A stretch of 7,427 bases of DNA, from contig CAZLGM010000172.1 of assembly GCA_964558875.1 (NCBI GenBank), forward strand, positions 1 to 7,427, written 5' to 3'. The position numbers were made by a program, and so were the translations under genes. Origin of the DNA: CAZLGM01 sp964558875. GTDB lineage: Bacteria; Desulfobacterota; Desulfobulbia; Desulfobulbales; Desulfocapsaceae. Position 1 is the stretch's first letter. Every line of letters starts with the position of its first letter. Below the pieces are notes generated by a model. The model did not search any database. It was not told where the DNA came from and was given only the letters and a program-made list of their open reading frames with translations. This document shows positions 1-5,238 of the stretch, piece after piece.

Positions 1-136
1 TAATGATATAAACACCTCGGTGGTATTGAGTAGCGGCCGGTTGAATAACTGCGGCATATGAATAAAACACTACCAGAGTTACCGCTAGCACATCAAAAAT
101 GATCTGTTCTATTCGGTGGAGTTTGTCGTAGAGCAT
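1..136 (-). CDS. TRAP transporter permease (TAXI-associated, fused type), N-terminal 45 codons only
   Basis: This is the start of the membrane permease that works with a TAXI solute-binding protein in secondary, ion-driven uptake of an organic solute. Reading the minus strand from ATG at 136-134 gives 45 open codons to the window edge, beginning MLYDKLHRIEQIIFDVLAV and ending PAATQYHRGVYII. From memory of the family, a short charged cytoplasmic start, a first hydrophobic segment (about residues 12-31) and the motif PAATQYHRG followed by a second hydrophobic run are typical of fused TRAP permeases next to TAXI genes. An in-frame TAA lies ten codons upstream with no other ATG between, which fixes the start, although no clear Shine-Dalgarno sequence precedes it. 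The gene follows the TAXI gene on the same strand after a 215-bp gap. The remainder lies outside the window. Confidence 0.8.
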   Translation of the reverse strand, partial: MLYDKLHRIEQIIFDVLAVTLVVFYSYAAVIQPAATQYHRGVYII

Positions 137-187
137 AGCGGTGAGATGGGATAGGGTTCGGGTTTATGCCACTGCCAGTTACCACGC

Positions 188-217
188 ACTATACAATTTT
201 CCTGGCTTTGTTTTCAA
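188..217 (-). promoter_or_regulatory. Candidate sigma70 promoter for the TRAP permease
   Basis: On the minus strand TTGAAA (217-212) and TATAGT (193-188) are separated by 18 bp, about 50 bp upstream of the permease ATG. It lies just beyond the terminator that follows the TAXI gene, so it could supply permease transcription independently. The call rests on box similarity only. Confidence 0.4.
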
Positions 218-247
218 GTGGTCATTTCTTCTGGGTGGCCTAAAGAA

Positions 248-285
248 ATAAACGGGTTTCAAAAGTAAAAATGAAACCCGTTTAT
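248..285 (-). terminator. Rho-independent terminator after the TAXI gene
   Basis: A perfect 13-bp stem (ATAAACGGGTTTC at 248-260 pairs with 273-285) encloses a 12-nt A/T loop. Read on the minus strand it is followed by a T-rich tail (TTTCTTTA). It begins about 66 bp after the TAXI stop codon and lies between the binding-protein gene and the permease gene, where it would reduce read-through. On the plus strand the stem is not followed by a T run, so it acts mainly leftward. Confidence 0.8.
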
Positions 286-351
286 CCAAGTGAATGTAAG
301 CTACAGTAAGTTAAACACTTCAATAAGTAGTATTGACGTGTTTAACCAGTC

Positions 352-1348
352 TTACATCATTCCTTTTTCTTTCCAGAATTTTGCAGCACCTGGATGGAAA
401 GGAGTGACAATATTGGTTGCACCGGTTTTCAGGCTCATATTTTTGAAGGTCTTTTTNNNNNNNNNNTTTGGCTGCCTTCATATGGGCGAGTCCTTCATCA
501 GTGTAGATCTTGCTGAGGATATCATACACAACATCAGCCGGTACGTCTTTGTTGGCAACCCAAAGAGCACTGTCCTGGAAGGATGGGGCATCTTTGTCAA
601 CACCCTTGTAGGTTCCACCAGGAACTGCCAGTTTTCCGAAATAGGGATATTTCTCAAAGAAACCGGAAGCCTGGGCGTCGGCGCCAAGGTCGATCAGATC
701 GATCTTGTTTGTTTGCGCGGCCATGATAACGGCTCCACTTGGGAAGGCGGTAAACAGCCAGAAAGCATCGAGCTGTTTGTTACCGAATGCGGCAGCTGCA
801 TCGTTATACCCCATGGCGTTTCTTTCGATTTTGTCCCAGACACCCATGTGGGAGAAAAAGAGTTCACAGTTGGCAAAGGCACCGGAACCTGCGTTTCCGA
901 CACCGACTTTTTTACCAACCAGATCTTTGGTAGATTTAATACCGGATCCAGCACGAACAACAAGCTGAGCTGGCGCGCCATATAGCCAGGCAACTGCCAT
1001 AACATTCTCATACTTTTTCGGATCGTTTTTCATCTGGCCGTTGCGGCCCAACCATACATGCCCGGAATACACAACACTGAATTGCTGCTTGCCGGCATCG
1101 GTTTTCCGTAGGTTCTCAACAGAACCGGCAGAGCTTTGGGCTTTGACGGAATAGCCTTCTGCTGCTTTAACCGGCTTATACACCTGAACAGCGTTAGCAA
1201 CAACCTGGAAGGTACCACCAGCCGGGCCGCCGCCAAAAATAATTCGTTTTTTGCCGGCATAAACAGTGCTGCATAGCGCGAAAGCAACAGTTACAGCAAA
1301 AATAGCTGTAAGAAGTTTTTTGCCGGATAAGAATGTGGGTTTTTTCAT
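352..1348 (-). CDS. TAXI family TRAP transporter solute-binding protein (interrupted by an N gap)
   Basis: This is a periplasmic binding protein that captures an organic solute and hands it to a TRAP permease. A Sec signal peptide (MKKPTFLSGKKLLTAIFAV..., hydrophobic residues about 12-28) probably ends at STVYA after residue 31. The mature start has GGGPAGGTFQVVANAV, the TAXI signature region, and the body (SSAGSVENL, GKKVGVGNAGSGAF) fits the family. A strong Shine-Dalgarno AGGAGGT (1360-1354) lies 5 nt before the ATG. Residues 1-294 read cleanly down to base 467. After the ten Ns at 457-466 the family-like ending resumes in another frame at base 456 and gives 34 residues ending FHPGAAKFWKEKGMM, with TAA at 354-352. 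Continuing in the original frame gives a non-homologous tail to 320, which I reject. The true gap must therefore be a multiple of three bases, and if short the protein is about 330 aa. The ligand is unknown; TAXI proteins have been linked to carboxylates and amino acids. Confidence 0.93.
457..466. other. Assembly gap (10 Ns) inside the TAXI gene
   Basis: Ten unknown bases fall between lysine-rich codons (AAK before, KKTFK after, on the minus strand). The flanks are in different frames if the gap is taken as exactly ten bases, so the length is a placeholder. A run of A-rich lysine codons may have hampered assembly. Confidence 0.98.
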
Positions 1349-1411
1349 TTTCGACCTCCTTAAGTAAGTGATTATGGTTGGTGGTTAAACAATACCGAAT
1401 AATAGGATAAA

Positions 1412-1440
1412 ATTATACTCGATAAACAGGAATGATAAAA
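1412..1440 (-). promoter_or_regulatory. Candidate promoter of the TAXI gene, perfect -10 and poor -35
   Basis: On the minus strand a perfect TATAAT (1417-1412) lies 63 bp before the TAXI ATG. The hexamer 17 bp upstream (TTTTAT, 1440-1435) is a poor -35. A strong -10 with a weak -35 fits a promoter that needs an activator. Two palindromes lie upstream or overlapping, and the response regulator is encoded just before. Expected transcription start is near 1405. Confidence 0.5.
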
Positions 1441-1451
1441 TCGGTCGATTT
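1438..1451. promoter_or_regulatory. 14-bp palindrome overlapping the TAXI -35 region
   Basis: AAATCG and CGATTT are perfect inverted 6-bp arms around a 2-bp centre. The site touches the predicted -35 hexamer, about 40 bp upstream of the inferred transcription start, so a protein bound here would contact or block RNA polymerase. It is short enough that chance is possible. Confidence 0.35.
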
Positions 1452-1460
1452 CTGATTTTG

Positions 1461-1481
1461 TTGTAAGAAAATTTCTTACAA
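1461..1481. promoter_or_regulatory. 21-bp palindrome, candidate operator for the adjacent response regulator
   Basis: Perfect 10-bp arms, TTGTAAGAAA (1461-1470) and TTTCTTACAA (1472-1481), flank a single central A. The centre lies about 66 bp upstream of the inferred TAXI transcription start, a usual place for an activator site. The one-base centre and lack of a following T run argue against a terminator. A dimer of the NarL/FixJ regulator encoded at 1554-2198 is the obvious candidate ligand, but that is inference. Confidence 0.55.
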
Positions 1482-1553
1482 ATTGAGAGAAAAACCACTA
1501 TTCCCACATCGCTCTATCAATTCACAGGTGAGAGAAGGGAAAGACAAAGATTG

Positions 1554-2198
1554 TTACGATTCAATGAGCTGATTCTGGATAGCAAAACGTGACAGGTCGG
1601 CATTATTACGTAAATTGAGTTTTTTTAACAGTCTTCTGCGGTAGGTGTCAACGGTCTTGACACTGATCGAATATGTTTCACCGATTTCTCTGTTGGTGTG
1701 ACCAAGTGCCAGCCTGCGGAGCACCTGCAGTTCTCTTTTTGAAAGGGTATCAAGGACAGACATACCCTTAACACCTTTGGCGACATGGAACGCCAACGCT
1801 TCAGCTGCCTCAGCGGTAAAATATCTGTGTCCCGAATATACCTGACGGATCGCTTTGACCAACTGCTCAGGAGCGGAACGCTTGGTGATATATCCCATTG
1901 CCCCTGCTTCTACCGCCTTGACGACATACTGCTCTTCCTCATACATTGTGAGAATGATAACCGGAAGACTGGGGCCGAATTCGTTAAAGATCCGCGCTGC
2001 CAGTTCCAGTCCATCAAGACCGGGCATTGAAATGTCAACGACAGCGACATCAATATCGATTTCTTTTGCCTTTTTCATGGCTTCCTTGCCGTCGTCCGCT
2101 TCTGCAACCACTTCCATGTGATCGTCGTCCTCAACAATACGGCATAATCCGGCTCGAACGATTGAATGATCGTCTGCCAACAGTACTTTAATCATCAT
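1554..2198 (-). CDS. NarL/FixJ-family response regulator (REC plus LuxR-type HTH)
   Basis: This is a cytoplasmic DNA-binding regulator, 214 aa, the usual length for the family. The receiver domain (about 1-120) has the acidic pair D9-D10, phospho-acceptor D55 in VAVVDISMPGLDG, switch T84 in IILTMYEEE and K106 in GYITKRSAP. The LuxR-type helix-turn-helix spans about 152-196 (LSKRELQVLRRLALGHTNRE, recognition helix around SVKTVDTYRRRLLKKLNL). Its first 11 bases overlap the 3' end of the kinase gene, indicating translational coupling and an obligate partnership. It opens with two consecutive ATGs. The upstream AAAGG lies 5 nt from the first (2198) and 8 nt from the second (2195), so the second may be the start used. 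By position its likely target is the TAXI promoter some 150 bp downstream. DctR of the Rhodobacter DctSR pair, which controls a TRAP dicarboxylate transporter, is a functional parallel, not a proven ortholog. Confidence 0.95.
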   Translation of the reverse strand: MMIKVLLADDHSIVRAGLCRIVEDDDHMEVVAEADDGKEAMKKAKEIDIDVAVVDISMPGLDGLELAARIFNEFGPSLPVIILTMYEEEQYVVKAVEAGAMGYITKRSAPEQLVKAIRQVYSGHRYFTAEAAEALAFHVAKGVKGMSVLDTLSKRELQVLRRLALGHTNREIGETYSISVKTVDTYRRRLLKKLNLRNNADLSRFAIQNQLIES

Positions 2199-4329
2199 GC
2201 ATACCTTTATAGCTCTTTTGAACGGCTACCTGAAAACAGATGGTGGTTCCACGGTCGACTGACGATTCAACTATTAATTCCCCACCAGCAAGGATTGCTC
2301 TTTCACGCATACCGGCAAGTCCGAGACCGCTTGATTCCGGCAGTTCTTCAACCGGGAAACCTTGACCATTGTCAACAATGGAGAGGTCGAGAATGTTATC
2401 GGTGTACTTAAGAGAAATTTCAACATGATTGGCACGAGAATGCCTTGCGATATTGGTAAGAGCTTCCTGCGCTATCCGGTAGGCGGCAGTGGAAATTGTG
2501 CTATCGACTGTCGGTACGTTTTTATGTTGAAAGACCGTGGTAATGTCTGATCTCTGTTCGAAGTCTGCGGTATATATCTCCAGCGCCTCAACAAGACCGA
2601 GATCGTCAAGAACACCGGGGCGAAGCCTGAATGCCATGCTTCTTACATCATCAATGGAGTGATCAATCAGTTTGCACATATCCTGAATGCGGTCCTCACA
2701 TTTGGAATGTTTCCCTTCAAGGTGATTTCTCAGCCAGGCGGCGTCAAGGCGGAGTGCGGTCAAAACCTGGCCCAGTTCATCATGGAGTTCTCTTGCTATG
2801 GCTGCTCTTTCAATCTCCTGACTGTTCATGACCGAAGCGGAAAGTCTTCTTAATAGATCTCTGGCCATGCTGATCTCTTCTGTTCGCTGGGCAACTTTTT
2901 GTTCGAGTTCCAGAGAATATTTGCTTAATTCCTCTTTTGCCTTCTGTAGCAACTCTTCAGCTTTTTTCCGCTGAGTGATATCTAACGAAACAGCCATGGA
3001 GCGGATAAGGTTGCCGTCATTGTCGCGAATACCAATAGCGGACAGCAGAATATCAATGACAGCGCCGTCCTTTTTGATAAATTGGTAAGGGATATCCCGT
3101 AGGATTCCTTTTTTAAAAAAGTTGGGTATTGCCGATTCTTCAGCATATTTCCTCGATTCTTCGGTGTAAAACCTGGTAATTTTTTTACCGATAACCTCCT
3201 CGCGAGTGTATCCCATACTTGCGAGCCAATGCTTGCTGACACTGATCAGCCGACCGCTCGGGTCGATTGAGTGCAACATAGCGGGTGTATCATTGTAGAG
3301 TGACCTATATCGCTGGTCGCTGATTTTTAATGCCTTCTGCGCCTCTTTTCGTTTTTTAATTTCACGACTTGCTTTTTGATAGAGAAAAAACACTGATATC
3401 CCAATTAGAATCGAAAGGGTCAATAACAAGTGACCGGTAATTCTGAGAAGGGGACTGGAAACGGTCTGGTAAATGGTTTGCATGTCCCGCAGGTAATAAA
3501 CCTGCCAGCCGGAATAGCCTTCAAGGTAGGAGGTGTACATAAGATAGTGTTTGTTTTGCGCATCCCTGCATCTGTCTATATCCGTTACTTCCAAACCTAC
3601 CCAGTTCCACGGTCCTTTGCCGAATTGACGTGACTCGGCGATATCGTTTATTACTTCAGAAGATAACTGCTCAACGGTATGATAGATCCAATCATCTCTG
3701 TTTGAGATAAATATGACACCGTACGGATCTGTTACTAAAATCGTCTCGTCATCAAGGGGAACCAGCTCTTTTTCAATTAATTCAATGGATGTTTTAATAA
3801 CAGCGACACCAAGAATATTTTTTTTACTCTTATCAAATATCGGATAGGAATAATATCCACCACGTTTTCCAGAAGTTGTTCCCAGAGCCAGGTAGGTAGC
3901 ACCCTCACCCTGAATAGCATTTGTAAAGTAGGGTCTGAAACCAAAATTCTTATTCATGAAACTGTCCGGAGCATTTCTGTTGCTTGTTGCCACTGTTGTC
4001 CCTTCAGAGTTCATGATATAGCAGACATCTACCGCTAAAGACGATTGGAACAGGTCAAGGATATCTTCGGATCCCTTCTGGGCAGCTTGGTCAGGGTTGG
4101 TTAACAGTTTATGGAACATTTCCATCCTGGCAAGTGTTTTGACCGGTTTGACATTTTCTGAGAGAAAGGAGCTGATATTTTTATTGATGAGGGTGAGTCG
4201 GACGGCTGCTTTTCTCTCAGCTTCCTGAAAAGAGACCTTTTTAAGTGAATTATACGAAAACAATCCTCCCGCTGAAGCAGACAGGAAGGCAAGCAGTGAA
4301 AGAACGATGAGAATCAACCTTAATTTCAT
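2188..4329 (-). CDS. Sensor histidine kinase: DctB-like periplasmic Cache domain, PAS, HisKA_3, HATPase_c
   Basis: This inner-membrane sensor kinase of 713 aa should phosphorylate the overlapping response regulator. TM1 is about residues 4-24. A periplasmic region (about 30-290) contains FRPYFTNAIQGEGATYLALG and KRGGYYSYPIFD, which recall the double-Cache ligand-binding domain of DctB-type C4-dicarboxylate sensors. TM2 is about 296-317. A PAS domain (about 335-455, closing with SLDITQRKKAEE) and a coiled-coil linker (about 455-505) follow. The HisKA_3 dimerisation domain carries phospho-acceptor H516 in ARELHDELGQ. The ATPase domain has N626 in QEALTNIARH, a G1 box DNGQGF (653-658) and a G2 box GLGLAGMRER (668-677). 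All key catalytic residues are present. The ATG at 4329 precedes a good membrane anchor and has only a weak purine-rich site. The pairing of a DctB-like sensor with a NarL-class kinase core resembles DctS. The ligand is inferred to be a small carboxylate or similar. Confidence 0.93.
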   Translation of the reverse strand: MKLRLILIVLSLLAFLSASAGGLFSYNSLKKVSFQEAERKAAVRLTLINKNISSFLSENVKPVKTLARMEMFHKLLTNPDQAAQKGSEDILDLFQSSLAVDVCYIMNSEGTTVATSNRNAPDSFMNKNFGFRPYFTNAIQGEGATYLALGTTSGKRGGYYSYPIFDKSKKNILGVAVIKTSIELIEKELVPLDDETILVTDPYGVIFISNRDDWIYHTVEQLSSEVINDIAESRQFGKGPWNWVGLEVTDIDRCRDAQNKHYLMYTSYLEGYSGWQVYYLRDMQTIYQTVSSPLLRITGHLLLTLSILIGISVFFLYQKASREIKKRKEAQKALKISDQRYRSLYNDTPAMLHSIDPSGRLISVSKHWLASMGYTREEVIGKKITRFYTEESRKYAEESAIPNFFKKGILRDIPYQFIKKDGAVIDILLSAIGIRDNDGNLIRSMAVSLDITQRKKAEELLQKAKEELSKYSLELEQKVAQRTEEISMARDLLRRLSASVMNSQEIERAAIARELHDELGQVLTALRLDAAWLRNHLEGKHSKCEDRIQDMCKLIDHSIDDVRSMAFRLRPGVLDDLGLVEALEIYTADFEQRSDITTVFQHKNVPTVDSTISTAAYRIAQEALTNIARHSRANHVEISLKYTDNILDLSIVDNGQGFPVEELPESSGLGLAGMRERAILAGGELIVESSVDRGTTICFQVAVQKSYKGMHDD

Positions 4330-4376
4330 TTTTCCGCAGCAAGGTAAATAAATCTAGGGAATGAGAGATTCATGGA

Positions 4377-4404
4377 ATTCTAAGTTATGGTAATTCTTCT
4401 GCAA
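4377..4404 (-). promoter_or_regulatory. Weak candidate promoter for the kinase-regulator operon
   Basis: In the 94-bp gap upstream of the kinase gene, minus-strand TTGCAG (4404-4399) and TAGAAT (4382-4377) are 16 bp apart and about 48 bp from the ATG. The kinase could also be read from the upstream CPBP gene, as no terminator is evident between them. Confidence 0.3.
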
Positions 4405-4423
4405 TATGATTGGAAATTGAAAG

Positions 4424-4972
4424 CTAATCACCCCAAAACAGGCTTTGATAGAGGGTAAATGAAAAAGTATAAAAGTTGTAGAGAAAGTGCAATATGATAC
4501 ATGGCCAAAACCGGTGGAATCTCTTCAATAGCCATGAGCAGCATATTCCTAGAGTAAAAAGTGGAAGTAATGCCAGACCAAATAAAGCATGGCTATGAGC
4601 AAAGATTGCACTCAGTAGACCGGCAAGTAACCACCAGATTGGACTCCTGATTTTATCTCTGAGTAGAAAAAGAGGACCACGATAGAGTACTTCTTCAAAG
4701 ACCGGCGCAAAAAACAGAGTTAGAAATAGGTGGAACCTGTCATTGAAGAAATTAAAAACAAAGGAATTTACGCAAAGGCTGATCCAGATCTGAAGAGTGT
4801 AAAACTTCTCAAGAAAAATTGGAGTAACATATATTGCATGAGTTCCGAAAAGAGATGGGCTGATTAGATGGGAAATTTCAGTGTTGTGAAATGTATAAAC
4901 AAGGCAGTTTTTTATTGCACAGGAAAGGATAACAATTGAGAAGGCGATAAAAATTGATTTCCAAAGATTCAT
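4424..4972 (-). CDS. CPBP-family intramembrane metalloprotease
   Basis: This is a small polytopic membrane protein of 182 aa with the three CPBP (Rce1/Abi) motifs. Motif 1 is FEEVLYRG with E93, E94 and R98. Motif 2 is FAHSH, with F124 and H128 in FxxxH spacing. Motif 3 is HFLYN, with H162 and N166. Hydrophobic segments lie at about 5-25, 60-78, 82-97, 112-128, 130-149 and 156-178, with the catalytic residues placed in or beside the later ones, as in the family. Family members cleave C-terminal or membrane-associated peptides, and some act in bacteriocin self-immunity or protein maturation. No substrate gene is visible here. The gene looks richer in A+T than its neighbours, and its ATG has no clear Shine-Dalgarno sequence. 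It lies 94 bp upstream of the kinase on the same strand, but no functional tie is evident. Confidence 0.85.
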   Translation of the reverse strand: MNLWKSIFIAFSIVILSCAIKNCLVYTFHNTEISHLISPSLFGTHAIYVTPIFLEKFYTLQIWISLCVNSFVFNFFNDRFHLFLTLFFAPVFEEVLYRGPLFLLRDKIRSPIWWLLAGLLSAIFAHSHALFGLALLPLFTLGICCSWLLKRFHRFWPCIILHFLYNFYTFSFTLYQSLFWGD

Positions 4973-5111
4973 TTTATCTGACAGGCCACTCTTTTAAGCA
5001 GGATTCTGAAAAAGATTTTTGACGAAATACTTAAAAGGTGAGTATGGAAATTTCACCTGAACAAAGTAATCAATGAAAAACATAACACTGGCTTTGAATC
5101 ATTCCACAATG

Positions 5112-5134
5112 TAATATTGCTGACTTCAATATTA
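5112..5134. repeat. Inverted repeat upstream of hisHF
   Basis: Perfect 8-bp arms TAATATTG (5112-5119) and CAATATTA (5127-5134) flank a 7-nt centre. An outer pair, ATTCCA (5101-5106) and TGGAAT (5147-5152), could extend it as a second stem. No T run follows in either direction, so it is more likely an operator or a leader structure than a terminator. In A+T-rich DNA the outer pair could be chance. Confidence 0.4.
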
Positions 5135-5158
5135 TTGGTCAAGGATTGGAATAAGTGA

Positions 5159-5186
5159 TTGTTTGATTCGAATATACATTTATATT
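5159..5186 (+). promoter_or_regulatory. Tentative promoter of hisHF
   Basis: TTGTTT (5159-5164) and TATATT (5181-5186) are 16 bp apart and about 52 bp upstream of the hisHF ATG. The region is so A+T-rich that other pairs are nearly as good. Confidence 0.25.
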
Positions 5187-5238
5187 AACATCTTAACCGT
5201 AGAATTAGATAGTTCAAATTTAAATACTAGAGATTAAA

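Larger units (their letters stand above)
4973..5238. other. Divergent intergenic region between the CPBP gene and hisHF
   Basis: This A+T-rich stretch of 266 bp must hold the promoters of both outward-reading genes. It contains an inverted repeat (5112-5134), a minus-strand TTGACC at 5140-5135 that could be a -35 for the CPBP gene without a convincing -10, and a possible plus-strand promoter at 5159-5186. Two overlapping micro-ORFs of 10 and 13 codons (5044-5076 and 5073-5114) occur; the first follows an AAGGTG sequence. Neither can be supported as a gene. No RNA gene is recognisable. Confidence 0.6.

Noticed and set aside
320..351. Extension of the TAXI reading frame beyond 352
   Set aside because: It arises only if the N gap is exactly ten bases. 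The shifted frame gives the expected family C-terminus and a stop at 354-352.
290..985. Plus-strand 231-codon open frame across the N gap
   Set aside because: It is antisense to the TAXI gene, which has a signal peptide, strong ribosome-binding site and family motifs. The plus-strand translation has no recognisable domain and is partly held open by the Ns.
1461..1481. Palindrome as a terminator of the response regulator gene
   Set aside because: It has a single-base centre, an A/T-rich weak stem and no T run on the minus strand, and it lies over 70 bp past the stop. An operator fits better.
2362..2853. Several plus-strand open frames of 60-90 codons within the kinase gene
   Set aside because: They are antisense to conserved HisKA_3 and ATPase coding sequence and have no start signals or recognisable products.
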